Shown: piece by piece, positions 27,700-35,929 of the stretch
Position numbering within the stretch: position 1 is the first letter of the stretch
Layout: each line of letters begins with the position of its first letter
Assembly (NCBI GenBank): GCA_049177215.1
Contig: CP185379.1
Coordinates: 1,922,001-1,986,000 of the forward strand
Length of the DNA: 64,000 bases
Source of the DNA: Pollutiaquabacter aromativorans
GTDB taxonomy: Bacteria > Bacteroidota > Bacteroidia > AKYH767-A > 2013-40CM-41-45
Direction of reading: 5' to 3'
Translations under genes and position numbers: made by a program
The notes under the pieces: generated by a model
What the model saw: only the letters and a program-made list of their open reading frames with translations
What the model was told of the DNA's origin: nothing
Databases searched by the model: none

Positions 27700-28935
27700 A
27701 TGAATTTTAGCAGAAAAAAGGCTGTTTTTGCAGCCTTGGCCGCAGGTGTATTCAGCCTTCCGGCCAAAGCGCAAATCAGTTCCTTCCGGGACTCGTTGCT
27801 TGGGCAGATCAATACGATCACCACGGCGGTTCCTTTTCTTCAGATTGCACCTGATTCCCGCGCTGGTGGCATGGGCGATTACGGTGTCGCGACGAGCCCT
27901 GACGCCAATTCCATTCACTGGAATGCCGCTAAACTTGCCTTCGTCGAAAAGAACGTCGGTTTCTCCATCTCCTACACCCCCTGGCTGCGCGCCCTGGTGA
28001 ACGACATCAACCTGGCGTATATCTCCGGCTACAAGAAGCTGAAGGACGATCAGGCGATCGCGGGTTCGCTTCGTTATTTCTCCCTGGGTAACATCGACTT
28101 CACCAACGATAATGCCGAAAAGCTCGGTTCCTTTAATCCGAACGAATGGGCGTTGGACTTCGCGTATTCACGCAAACTGGGCGAGAACTTCTCGGGTGGT
28201 CTTGCACTCCGTTATATCTACTCGAACCTGACCGGCGGAATCGCCATTCAGAACAACACGATCCAGACGCGTCCCGGCCGTTCGGTCGCTGCCGACGTTT
28301 CCGGCTATTACAACAAGAAGATCGACCTTTCCAACAAGGATGCTATCCTGGCCTTCGGTTTGAACATCTCGAACATCGGTGCCAAGATCTCCTATACCGA
28401 CACCAAAGCGAAAGATTTCATCCCGATGAATTTCCGCCTGGGATCGAATCTGAAAGTCGACCTCGACAGCTACAACACTATCTCGTTCGGTGTAGACATC
28501 AACAAGCTCCTCGTACCCACTCCTCCGGTCTATTGGAAGAATTCCATCGGCTCCGACAGTCTTGACGCCGCCGGAAACAAAGTGATCCGCGCGGGCAAAG
28601 ACCCCTCCAACATCTCTCCGGCGCAAGCCATCTTCAGTTCCTGGTCGGATGCTCCGGCCGGTTTCGAAGAAGAGTTGAAAGAATTCACGTATTCAATCGG
28701 CGCCGAATACTGGTACGACAAGCAGTTCGCCATCCGTGCCGGTTACTTCCACGAAGCGGCTACCAAGGGCAACCGTAAGTACTTCACCATCGGTGCCGGA
28801 CTTCGTTACAATGTGTTCGGCCTTGACTTCGCCTACCTGATCCCGACGACGCAACGCAACCCGTTGGAGAACACACTCCGCTTCACGCTCATCTTCGATT
28901 TCGAAGGATTGAAAAAAGAAGCTGCTGAAGAATAA
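27700..28935 (+). CDS. porV: Type IX secretion outer-membrane protein PorV (LptO)
   Basis: It takes cargo from the SprA translocon and delivers it to PorU. A FadL-like 14-strand barrel of 411 residues with a signal peptide ending LPAKA. The mature N-terminus contains AVPFLQIAPDSRAGGMGDYGVAT followed by SPDANSIHWNAAKLAF, which is the PorV signature, and the protein ends in a barrel strand FTLIFDFEG with a short tail. Its place right after porU is the usual arrangement. Confidence 0.95.
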   Translation: MNFSRKKAVFAALAAGVFSLPAKAQISSFRDSLLGQINTITTAVPFLQIAPDSRAGGMGDYGVATSPDANSIHWNAAKLAFVEKNVGFSISYTPWLRALVNDINLAYISGYKKLKDDQAIAGSLRYFSLGNIDFTNDNAEKLGSFNPNEWALDFAYSRKLGENFSGGLALRYIYSNLTGGIAIQNNTIQTRPGRSVAADVSGYYNKKIDLSNKDAILAFGLNISNIGAKISYTDTKAKDFIPMNFRLGSNLKVDLDSYNTISFGVDINKLLVPTPPVYWKNSIGSDSLDAAGNKVIRAGKDPSNISPAQAIFSSWSDAPAGFEEELKEFTYSIGAEYWYDKQFAIRAGYFHEAATKGNRKYFTIGAGLRYNVFGLDFAYLIPTTQRNPLENTLRFTLIFDFEGLKKEAAEE

Positions 28936-28954
28936 GCTTCTTCCCAACCATACT

Positions 28955-28989
28955 CAAGAGGCCGTGCTGTTGAACAGCACGGCCTCTTG
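28955..28989 (+). terminator. Strong hairpin terminator after porV
   Basis: A perfect 16-bp stem (28955-28970 with 28974-28989, beginning CAAGAGGCC) and a 3-base loop starts 19 bases after the porV stop. The following bases are only moderately T-rich (CATTTAGG), so termination may rely on the very stable stem. Confidence 0.75.
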
Positions 28990-29018
28990 CATTTAGGATA
29001 GGTCTGCAGTCGATTGAT

Positions 29019-29026
29019 TAACTTTG
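29019..29026 (+). promoter_or_regulatory. Candidate -7 promoter element of ispF
   Basis: TAACTTTG matches TAnnTTTG exactly and lies 16 bases before the ispF ATG, giving a short leader. It lies just past the porV terminator, so ispF needs its own promoter. No clear -33 element is visible. Confidence 0.45.
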
Positions 29027-29042
29027 GGGAAAAGCAAGATCC

Positions 29043-29519
29043 ATGCGTATCGGTTTCGGATTCGACGTTCACCAATTGAAGGAAGACCACCCATTCTGGC
29101 TGGGCGGCATCCACATACCCCATACGAAAGGAGCTTTCGGTCATTCGGACGCCGATGTACTCATTCACGCCATATGCGACGCATTGCTGGGCGCTGCGGC
29201 CCTGGGCGACATTGGCAAACACTTTCCAGACACGTCCACCGAGTTCAAGAACATCGACAGTAAGATCCTCCTGCGGCGGGTACGCGACCTGATCGACAGC
29301 AAAGGCTGGCAGATCGGGAACATCGATGCAACGCTTTGCCTCGAACGACCCAAGATCGCCGGGCACATCCCAGCCATGCTGGAATCGCTTTGCGGAGTAC
29401 TGGAGATTCCCGCTTCGGACCTTTCGATCAAAGCCACCACGAATGAAAAGATGGGGTACGTAGGACGCGAAGAAGGCGTAACCGCTTACGCGGTAGCACT
29501 GCTGCTGAAAAAAGCCTGA
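29043..29519 (+). CDS. ispF: 2-C-methyl-D-erythritol 2,4-cyclodiphosphate synthase
   Basis: The fifth enzyme of the non-mevalonate isoprenoid pathway. It makes the cyclic diphosphate from CDP-ME 2-phosphate. At 158 residues it has the normal length. The metal-binding motifs are clear: FGFDVHQL, then HSDADVLIHAICDALLGAA and GDIGKHFPD, and the C-terminal KATTNEKMGYVGREEGV. It stands alone between two oppositely oriented operons. Confidence 0.96.
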   Translation: MRIGFGFDVHQLKEDHPFWLGGIHIPHTKGAFGHSDADVLIHAICDALLGAAALGDIGKHFPDTSTEFKNIDSKILLRRVRDLIDSKGWQIGNIDATLCLERPKIAGHIPAMLESLCGVLEIPASDLSIKATTNEKMGYVGREEGVTAYAVALLLKKA

Positions 29520-30194
29520 TTAAAAAGTGATGCTGTAGCCGAGACCCGTGATGTATTCGTTGTAAACACGGTCTTCCGGATTACGTTTGAACATGTAGAA
29601 CACGTTCAGGCTTTGGTCCTGGGTGATGGAGTAATCAATCCCCACTTCGTATCGGTATTGATCCACTGAATTACCGGGATTTTCCAGGTCACGGGTCCGG
29701 TAGAAGATCTCGGTACTCGCATAGGGCTTCCAGGAAAGATCGGTATCGTATTTCAACGACAAGCGGGTACGCAGGTACCAGGCCGGATATCTTCCTAGGT
29801 CGCTAGAATAGACATCCTTGAATTGGGACTGAATGCGTTCCCGGAGTCCTATGACCACTCTTCCGTACTTCTGCTTATAACTCAGATCAAGGAATACGCG
29901 ATGACGCGTGGAAAAATAATCAAGCCGGTTGCTCTCGGTCAGGCGGTAGTTCAGTGTAGCGCGAAAGTTCCGCGTGATGAGGAATTCGCCGCCAAGCTCC
30001 GCCATGTATTGGTCAACGGTAGCCAGGTTCCTGTTAAAACGCACCTGCGGATTGACGTTCAGCGAAAACGTGCGGGTGACGCGTTTCTGAACGTTAACAC
30101 TGAACCAGGCGCCAAAATCGCTGTCCGGCTCAAAGGCAGCAGCCGATGAGCCGATCAACAGGGCCAACACGAACAGCCGGATACTCCGCATCAT
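29520..30194 (-). CDS. DUF2490 family outer-membrane barrel protein
   Basis: A 224-residue exported protein with a signal peptide (residues 1-20, ending SSAAA). The start FEPDSDFGAWFSVNVQKRV and alternating-strand pattern ending GLGYSITF are typical of DUF2490 outer-membrane proteins of unknown function. Its ATG overlaps the DUF4956 stop by four bases and it is the last gene of a five-gene coupled operon around a polyphosphate polymerase-like protein. It could therefore be the outer-membrane part of that system (inference). Confidence 0.85.
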   Translation of the reverse strand: MMRSIRLFVLALLIGSSAAAFEPDSDFGAWFSVNVQKRVTRTFSLNVNPQVRFNRNLATVDQYMAELGGEFLITRNFRATLNYRLTESNRLDYFSTRHRVFLDLSYKQKYGRVVIGLRERIQSQFKDVYSSDLGRYPAWYLRTRLSLKYDTDLSWKPYASTEIFYRTRDLENPGNSVDQYRYEVGIDYSITQDQSLNVFYMFKRNPEDRVYNEYITGLGYSITF

Positions 30195-30808
30195 TTGGAA
30201 TGGCGCACGGTGTCTTCGTAGTAATACACCTTTACCACCGCGATGTCTTTCAGAAAGTCGATCTTGTTGATGCTGGCACGGTGGATATTCAGGCCGGTAC
30301 GCTTCCGGAGGTCCTCCAGGAGCAACTGGTAATTCTCGGGACGGATCAGATCGATGTTCTCGTATTGTACCGTCTTGATCATCTCGTTGCGCACCAACCA
30401 GTTTCCATCCAGCGCATAGGTGAACCCGATCAGGATGAGGTTGATCACACCCAGTTCGAAATAGGTCGCCTTACTTACCGCACAGATCAAGCCGATCGCG
30501 ATCACGATGAAGAGGTAGGTCATATCCTTCGTCGTAATGCCCTCGGTACGGTAGCGCAACATGCTGAAGACGGCAAAAAGTCCGAACGCAGCTCCCATCG
30601 ACATATCCACCTTGTTGAGCAGGTAGGTGATGATGAAGATGATGATGTTGAACAGGAAAAAGGTGAAGAGATAATCTTTCTTCTTGTAGATCCGGAAATA
30701 GATCAAACGCACCAGTACCAGCATCGAGACGATGTCGATGAGGAGGCGGATGAAGAACTTGTCGGAAAGCTTGTCGAATAATTCGAAGCCGGTCATTGCG
30801 TCATTCAT
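30191..30808 (-). CDS. DUF4956 inner-membrane protein
   Basis: A 205-residue protein with four membrane segments in the first 130 residues (for example LLIDIVSMLVLVRLIYF and LFNIIIFIITYLL), the conserved GAAFGLFAVFSMLRYRTEGI loop of DUF4956, and a cytoplasmic C-terminal domain (KRTGLNIHRASINKIDFLKD). In many bacteria DUF4956 genes lie beside VTC-domain genes, as here, where the genes overlap by four bases. It is probably the membrane partner of the polymerase. Confidence 0.88.
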   Translation of the reverse strand: MNDAMTGFELFDKLSDKFFIRLLIDIVSMLVLVRLIYFRIYKKKDYLFTFFLFNIIIFIITYLLNKVDMSMGAAFGLFAVFSMLRYRTEGITTKDMTYLFIVIAIGLICAVSKATYFELGVINLILIGFTYALDGNWLVRNEMIKTVQYENIDLIRPENYQLLLEDLRKRTGLNIHRASINKIDFLKDIAVVKVYYYEDTVRHSK

Positions 30809-31560
30809 GATGCACGAAGTAATTTTTGGAGGTATAAAAGCGTGGGTTTGAATCTGTTTCTCTTTACGTCGGGATTCAGGCTGATGACCCCGAGGCAGTA
30901 CTTACTGATGGATCGCTGGGGAATGGAATGCTCCCGCATCAGGTCGACGAATACGCTCTTATCGCGGGCGCTCCCCTGCTTCACTTCGGCAATCACGAGA
31001 CCGTTGTAGTCGACCTGATGACCGTCGTTCCGGTACGTCAGCCGGGTATCGACCGTGAGGCGTTCCTGCGAAGTCTTGGATACGAACGTGATGCGGACAT
31101 AATCCACCCAGAGCTGCGCCCGGAGTGTGGAGGGATCGACGTTGGAAGCACTGCGTACCAACTCCTCGGCTTTATCCGCGATCACGGGAGAGATCTCGGG
31201 GCGTTTGATGCGGTCTTTGATCGTTCGGCCCTTGTTGTTCTTGAATTTCACTTCGAAGAAGTGCAGGTTGCTTTCCACATACCGCCTGGCTCTGAACTTG
31301 AAGCGGTTGAGCTTGCCGTTGTGGTGGCGCAGGTAGAGGCCGAAATTATGCGTATCGAAGTAGAGCGTCTCGTAGTGATTGTAGCGCTGCCCGTTGATCT
31401 CCAGGACATAATATTCCGGGCGCATTCGCTCAAGAATGGCCGGGAGGAGTTCCTCGCGAAACATGAACTTCGTATCGACCCGGTCGAGCAGTTTGACATT
31501 GTCCATCTGCTTGAGGGAGATCGGATCGAACGGAGCCAGCAGTGTATCGAGCGCGATCAC
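30805..31560 (-). CDS. VTC-domain polyphosphate polymerase-like protein
   Basis: It resembles the catalytic tunnel domain of the yeast VTC complex, which makes polyphosphate from ATP. Visible tunnel motifs are LDRVDTKFMF (Lys), LNRFKFRARRY (basic K-x-R-x-R strand), FFEVKFKN, LTVDTRLTYRN and VIAEVKQGS. The GTG at 31560 gives 251 residues, lies 4 bases after the preceding stop, and keeps the conserved FDPISLKQMDNVKL start. A longer ATG form (31650) would overlap the upstream gene by 86 bases, and a shorter ATG (31506) would cut the conserved start. Bacterial members have been little studied. Confidence 0.8.
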   Translation of the reverse strand: MIALDTLLAPFDPISLKQMDNVKLLDRVDTKFMFREELLPAILERMRPEYYVLEINGQRYNHYETLYFDTHNFGLYLRHHNGKLNRFKFRARRYVESNLHFFEVKFKNNKGRTIKDRIKRPEISPVIADKAEELVRSASNVDPSTLRAQLWVDYVRITFVSKTSQERLTVDTRLTYRNDGHQVDYNGLVIAEVKQGSARDKSVFVDLMREHSIPQRSISKYCLGVISLNPDVKRNRFKPTLLYLQKLLRAS

Positions 31561-31564
31561 GGAA

Positions 31565-32137
31565 TCAGTATTCGTATTGATATTTTTTCGTTTCCACCAG
31601 GGTACCCTTGGCGTCAAAGGTCTTACGCTCAATCCGCATGCCCTTGGCATCGTAGATCATGAGCGACTTCTCCACCGTATTGTTCTTGCCATCCAGTACG
31701 ATCTCCGCCGTCCGTTCGCCCTTTGCATTGTACGTATAGACCGACTTTTCCTGCAACACATTGTTGGCGTCGAAGCGTTGTTCCTCCACCTTATCGCCGG
31801 CGGCATTGTATTTCATGACATGCCGCTTTTTCAATTTCCCGTCGCTCGTATAGTAGGCTTCTTCGGTCGGATCACCGGCCTTGTTGAAGGTCCGGGTGAT
31901 TTTCGATTTGAACGCGCCTTCGGAATCGAAGTCCACCTCCTCGATGATGTTGCCCTCCGAATCGTACCGCTCATCCAGTTCTACCACGGTAACTTCTTTC
32001 CCATCACGCGTGATCGTACTGGTAATCTTCGCGGCTTTGAGCTTGTATTTCTTGGCATCCTTGCTTTTCTGCGCGGATACCTGAACCGTTGTGCCGATCA
32101 CGAGGAACGACACTAATAACATCCTGTACATTCGCAT
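31565..32137 (-). CDS. Exported YD-like repeat protein
   Basis: A 190-residue exported protein with a signal peptide (cut near VQVSA). After a Lys-rich linker come about seven degenerate repeats of 20-25 residues with the pattern Y-x3-G-x3-E-x2-F-D (YDSEGNIIEEVDFDSEG, FNKAGDPTEEAYYTSDG, YNAAGDKVEEQRFD, YNAKGERTAEIVLDG, YDAKGMRIERKTFDAKG), like short YD/MORN-type beta repeats. The function is unknown. It overlaps the lipoprotein gene by one base (TAATG) and is part of the polyphosphate polymerase operon. Confidence 0.7.
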   Translation of the reverse strand: MRMYRMLLVSFLVIGTTVQVSAQKSKDAKKYKLKAAKITSTITRDGKEVTVVELDERYDSEGNIIEEVDFDSEGAFKSKITRTFNKAGDPTEEAYYTSDGKLKKRHVMKYNAAGDKVEEQRFDANNVLQEKSVYTYNAKGERTAEIVLDGKNNTVEKSLMIYDAKGMRIERKTFDAKGTLVETKKYQYEY

Positions 32138-32583
32138 TACTGATTATTGTCGAGCATGATGATATCCTTAGCAACGACTTCGGACCGGTTGGAAGTGATC
32201 TCCACTTCGACCATCGAAGGAAGCCTGGGGCGGGAATCGTTATAGGTGCCGTTGGAAGCACCGGTCGTGTCCTTGGTATAGGCGAAAATCTTGTACTTCC
32301 CTTTGCGCAGGTACTTGAATTCAAAGCTGCCGTCGTAACTGGTCTCCATTTTATCGTCATAGGTCGACCGGTCATCTCCGTAGATGATGTAGACGTCCTC
32401 CTTGAAGGCCGGATACGTGTCCTGACAAGCCTGGAAAGAAGCGTCATAATCATACACCATCACCTTGCCCTTGATAGTCGAAGTCCCCCCCTCACCCGCA
32501 TCTTTATCGCAGGAAGAGAGAAACAGGCCGGAGACGATCAGCAGCGCGGCTAAAACTGACTTGATATTATGTAACATTCTCAT
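32137..32583 (-). CDS. Predicted lipoprotein of the polyphosphate-polymerase operon
   Basis: About 148 residues from the ATG at 32583 (a second ATG at 32577 is equally possible). The signal peptide ends in lipobox GLFLSSC. The mature part is a beta-sandwich-like domain (STIKGKVMVYDYD, then YDGSFEFKYLRKGKYKIFAYTKD) resembling carboxypeptidase-regulatory/transthyretin-like folds. It is the first gene of the five-gene operon. The function is unknown. The region upstream (32584-32797) holds the divergent promoters for this operon and cdd; a CATATTTG close to the -7 consensus faces this gene. Confidence 0.65.
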   Translation of the reverse strand: MRMLHNIKSVLAALLIVSGLFLSSCDKDAGEGGTSTIKGKVMVYDYDASFQACQDTYPAFKEDVYIIYGDDRSTYDDKMETSYDGSFEFKYLRKGKYKIFAYTKDTTGASNGTYNDSRPRLPSMVEVEITSNRSEVVAKDIIMLDNNQ

Positions 32584-32797
32584 TATCAGATCATTTCTAT
32601 TAATAGGCAACTGCAAATATGCTGAATTTATCCGCCATTGTGGACCAGGATATGGCGTTCGGTCAGAGATATACGGAAAGGCGCCCCGAAATGTTGTTAA
32701 AGGAAGGGCAAAATCCTTGCCGAAACTTACTTCCTTCCGACAATTGCCTACGCGTTCTCTACCCAGTCTCCCGTCGTCTTCCTACATTCGCTCTTCC

Positions 32798-33298
32798 ATG
32801 AAAAAAGAGATCCAACTTCAATCGACCTTTACGGAGTACGATGACATTTCCGATCTACCCGAGCAGGACCGGTTGTTAGTCGCGGAAGCCCGGAAATCGG
32901 TTGGTCAGGCGTATGCACCTTACAGTCATTTTCAGGTAGGCGCCGCGCTGCGCCTGGAAAACGGTGTCATCCTGCGGGGCAACAACCAGGAAAACGCGTC
33001 CTATCCGATCGGGCTCTGCGCGGAACGTGTAGCCGTCTTTGCGGCAGGCGCGAATTATCCCGGCATCCGCATCCTCTCCCTCGCCATTACCGCTAACTCC
33101 AATCACTTCCACGTAAACAAACCCATCACCCCTTGTGGCGCGTGCCGACAAGCGATCGCCGAATACGAGCACCGGTATCAGCAACCGATCCGGCTCATCA
33201 TGGTGGGCGAGTCCGGAAAAGTCCTGGTCGCCGACAGTATCCAGCATTTCCTGCCGTACCAATTCAACGCGGATGACCTGCAAGTCAAGACCTCATGA
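32798..33298 (+). CDS. cdd: Cytidine deaminase
   Basis: It deaminates cytidine and deoxycytidine in pyrimidine salvage. From the ATG at 32798 it has 166 residues, fitting the small zinc enzyme. The zinc and catalytic motifs are GLCAERVA (C-A-E) and TPCGACRQ. The open frame extends over 300 bases upstream but that part is not conserved in character. In other Bacteroidota cdd is often near the gldJ-porU-porV locus, as it is here. Its stop overlaps the next ATG (ATGA). Confidence 0.93.
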   Translation: MKKEIQLQSTFTEYDDISDLPEQDRLLVAEARKSVGQAYAPYSHFQVGAALRLENGVILRGNNQENASYPIGLCAERVAVFAAGANYPGIRILSLAITANSNHFHVNKPITPCGACRQAIAEYEHRYQQPIRLIMVGESGKVLVADSIQHFLPYQFNADDLQVKTS

Positions 33299-33831
33299 GT
33301 GATCCGGGTGAAATCTATCTGCTGGAATGCCTCAAGAGTTTCAAAGGCATCAAGAGCACGTCCGAGAAAGCCATTATCCAGATCAAGGATGAGGAATTGC
33401 ATTGGTCGTCTGATCCGGAATCCAACTCGGTGGCCATTATTCTTCGACATATATCCGGCAATCTCCGGAGCCGCTTTACGGACTTCCTGACGACCGATGG
33501 AGAAAAACCCGACCGCAACCGCGACGCGGAGTTCGTGGACAGCGGCATCTCCCGGGAAGTCCTCTTATCGGAATGGGAGACCTCCTGGAAGATCCTGTTC
33601 GATACGTTGGGACAGCTAACCTCCGCCTCGCTCACACAGACCGTATATATCCGCAACGAACCGCACACGGTCATACGCGCACTTCAGCGGCAACTGGTAC
33701 ACTACGCTTACCACAGCGGTCAGATCGTGTACCTTTGCAAACAAATCCGAGCCGGCAATTTCAAATCGCTCACTATTCCGCGCGGCGCTTCCGGCGATTT
33801 CCTGCACTCACCTCCCACCTCCGCGACGTGA
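33295..33831 (+). CDS. DinB-like four-helix protein (DUF1572)
   Basis: A 178-residue soluble protein. The DinB/YfiT fold is suggested by the three histidines at helix ends (AIILRHISGNLRSRF, then LQRQLVHYAYHSGQIVYL), which would bind a divalent metal as in bacillithiol or mycothiol transferases. DUF1572 members begin with a short acidic helix as here (IYLLECLKSFKGIKSTSEKAI is close). The role is unknown. It overlaps cdd and the next gene by four bases each. Confidence 0.78.
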   Translation: MSDPGEIYLLECLKSFKGIKSTSEKAIIQIKDEELHWSSDPESNSVAIILRHISGNLRSRFTDFLTTDGEKPDRNRDAEFVDSGISREVLLSEWETSWKILFDTLGQLTSASLTQTVYIRNEPHTVIRALQRQLVHYAYHSGQIVYLCKQIRAGNFKSLTIPRGASGDFLHSPPTSAT

Positions 33832-34613
33832 CAACCGAATATCGATTCCGCTTCAGCCAATTCCGGCTCTTCCTGCTAGTGCTGGCGTGTTCAGTCGTCG
33901 GCCGAAGTGCTTCCGCGCAGAAAAGTGTGCGGGATTCCAGCATCTCCATGACCATGATCGGCGCGATCGTCGGCGTTCAGTCGCCCGGTGGTGATCTATC
34001 GGACCGGTTCGGGACGAATTTCAACATCGGCGGCACCTTCCAATATAAGACACGCACGAACTTCCTGTTCGGAGTTGACGGGTATTTTCTGTTCGGCCCC
34101 GACGTCAAGGATGAAGGCCTCTTACGTTATTTCCTGAACAGTTCCGGCGCTATCACCGGTCTGGACGGTCAGTTCGCGAACATACTCCTCTACGAGCGGG
34201 GCATGAAATTCGACCTGAAGGCCGGCAGGATATTTCCCGTAATCGGTCCGAACCCCAACTCCGGCATCACCCTGACATTGGGAGCCGGTTGGATCCAACA
34301 CAAGATTCGCATCGACAACAAATCGGAAGCCATTCCGGCGTTGAGCGGAGACTACCTGAAAGGGTATGACCGGCTGACGGGGGGATTCGCGCTCACCGGC
34401 TTTGCGGGTTACACCAATTTCGGAAACAAGCGACTCGTCAACTTCTTCCTGGGCGTGGAAGTAACCCGGGGATTCACCCATAATCTGCGTCGATTCAATT
34501 TCGATACCCGGGAGCAGGATGATCGATTGCGCAACGACTTATTTTTCGGCATCCGTGGTGGTTGGTTGTTTCCGCTTTATCGGCGGTCGCCCCGAGCTTA
34601 CTATTATAATTGA
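33828..34613 (+). CDS. Outer-membrane beta-barrel-like protein
   Basis: A 261-residue exported protein. The GTG at 33828 overlaps the preceding stop (GTGA) and gives a good signal peptide (RLFLLVLACSVVGRSASA). The mature part shows barrel-strand alternation (MIGAIVGVQSPGGDLSDRFG, NIGGTFQYKTRTNFLFGVDG, GITLTLGAGWIQHKIRI) and ends with an aromatic strand and short tail. No family name is recognised. It is coupled to waaA by a one-base overlap (TGATG), hinting at an envelope role. Confidence 0.65.
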   Translation: MTTEYRFRFSQFRLFLLVLACSVVGRSASAQKSVRDSSISMTMIGAIVGVQSPGGDLSDRFGTNFNIGGTFQYKTRTNFLFGVDGYFLFGPDVKDEGLLRYFLNSSGAITGLDGQFANILLYERGMKFDLKAGRIFPVIGPNPNSGITLTLGAGWIQHKIRIDNKSEAIPALSGDYLKGYDRLTGGFALTGFAGYTNFGNKRLVNFFLGVEVTRGFTHNLRRFNFDTREQDDRLRNDLFFGIRGGWLFPLYRRSPRAYYYN

Positions 34614-35899
34614 TGTACGCTCTTTACAACCTGGGAATTCTCCTCTACGGAGCCGGTATCCGGCTCGCAGCCTTGCTCGGAAATAAAAAAGCCCTTGCCT
34701 GGTCCGGCGGACGTGCTGAATGGGCGTCCACCCTACAGCGGGCGATCGAGGCGAAAGGTGGGACGTGGATCTGGGTGCATTGCGCTTCACTTGGTGAATT
34801 CGAGCAAGGCAGACCGCTGATCGAATCACTACGGGAACGGCACCCGGAATACCGGATCCTGCTCACCTTCTTTTCGCCTTCCGGATTTACGATCAGGAAA
34901 AATTACTCCGGTGCCGACCATGTCACCTATCTCCCACTCGATACACCCGGGAATGCGCAAAAGTTCGTACAGCTTGTACAACCGTTCGCTGCTTTCTTCG
35001 TGAAGTATGAGTTCTGGCTTAACTATCTCTCAGCGTTGCATACATCCGGCACTCCGGTTTTTCTGGTATCCGGCATTTTCCGCCCGGGACAAGTTTTCTT
35101 CAAATGGTATGGCGGAAGATTCCGTAATGCGCTCGGGAATTTCAACCTACTCTTCCTGCAGGACACCAATTCGTTTGACCTGCTGCGGAACGTCGGTGTA
35201 CCCGAGGAAAAGATGATCGTTGCAGGCGATACCCGTTTCGACCGTGTCGGCTCCATCGCCGCTTCAGCAGAAACGGACCCCAAACTTGAAGCATGGCGCG
35301 GAGGAGACAGGGTCATCGTGGCCGGAAGTACCTGGCCGGAGGACGAGCGGATCCTTTTACCGGCAGTGGCTGACAATCTATTACCGGATGTCCGGCTCCT
35401 GATCGCGCCGCACGAAATCGATGAATCGCACCTGAACGATTGCCTGAGCAGGATACAAGCGACCTTCGGGAAAGACGCTGTCGTCCGCTATACGCAACTC
35501 GAGGAGACAGCCAACATCGCTTCGTACAAGGTACTCCTGCTCGATACCATGGGACAGTTGTCCCGCGCCTACCGATGCGCAACCGTCGCCTACGTGGGCG
35601 GAGGATTCGGCAATGGCATTCACAACATACTGGAGGCAGCGGTCTGGGGTACCCCGGTACTGTTCGGGCCCAACTATGATCGCTTTCGGGAGGCGCGCGA
35701 ACTTCTCGCACTTCGGGGTGCACAATCCATTCGCTCTACGGAGGAATTGAGCGCAGCCCTTCGGCATTTCCTGCTCGATGAGCACGCCCGGAAAACCGCC
35801 GGAGATCATTGCGCGAATTACATCCGAACGCAAAGCGGAGCAACCTCGAGGATGCTTTTTCATCTGGAAAGCACAGGCGATGCCCCCTTGTTTCCGTAG
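34613..35899 (+). CDS. waaA: 3-deoxy-D-manno-octulosonic acid (Kdo) transferase
   Basis: It attaches Kdo to lipid IV-A at the inner membrane, the first core step of lipopolysaccharide. It has 428 residues with an N-terminal membrane anchor (YNLGILLYGAGIRLAALLG), then WVHCASLGEFEQGRPLIESL (the catalytic Glu region of GT30), LLTFFSPSGF, FVKYEFWLNYL and the C-terminal nucleotide site VGGGFGNGIHNILEAAVWG. The ATG at 34613 is chosen over a TTG one codon earlier. Confidence 0.95.
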   Translation: MYALYNLGILLYGAGIRLAALLGNKKALAWSGGRAEWASTLQRAIEAKGGTWIWVHCASLGEFEQGRPLIESLRERHPEYRILLTFFSPSGFTIRKNYSGADHVTYLPLDTPGNAQKFVQLVQPFAAFFVKYEFWLNYLSALHTSGTPVFLVSGIFRPGQVFFKWYGGRFRNALGNFNLLFLQDTNSFDLLRNVGVPEEKMIVAGDTRFDRVGSIAASAETDPKLEAWRGGDRVIVAGSTWPEDERILLPAVADNLLPDVRLLIAPHEIDESHLNDCLSRIQATFGKDAVVRYTQLEETANIASYKVLLLDTMGQLSRAYRCATVAYVGGGFGNGIHNILEAAVWGTPVLFGPNYDRFREARELLALRGAQSIRSTEELSAALRHFLLDEHARKTAGDHCANYIRTQSGATSRMLFHLESTGDAPLFP

Positions 35900-35929
35900 C
35901 TACTCCGGAAATCACTAACTTCCGTTCCC

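Noticed and set aside
32465..32797. Upstream extension of cytidine deaminase by 111 residues
   Set aside because: The extension overlaps the divergent lipoprotein gene and lacks any conserved pattern; the normal enzyme begins at 32798.
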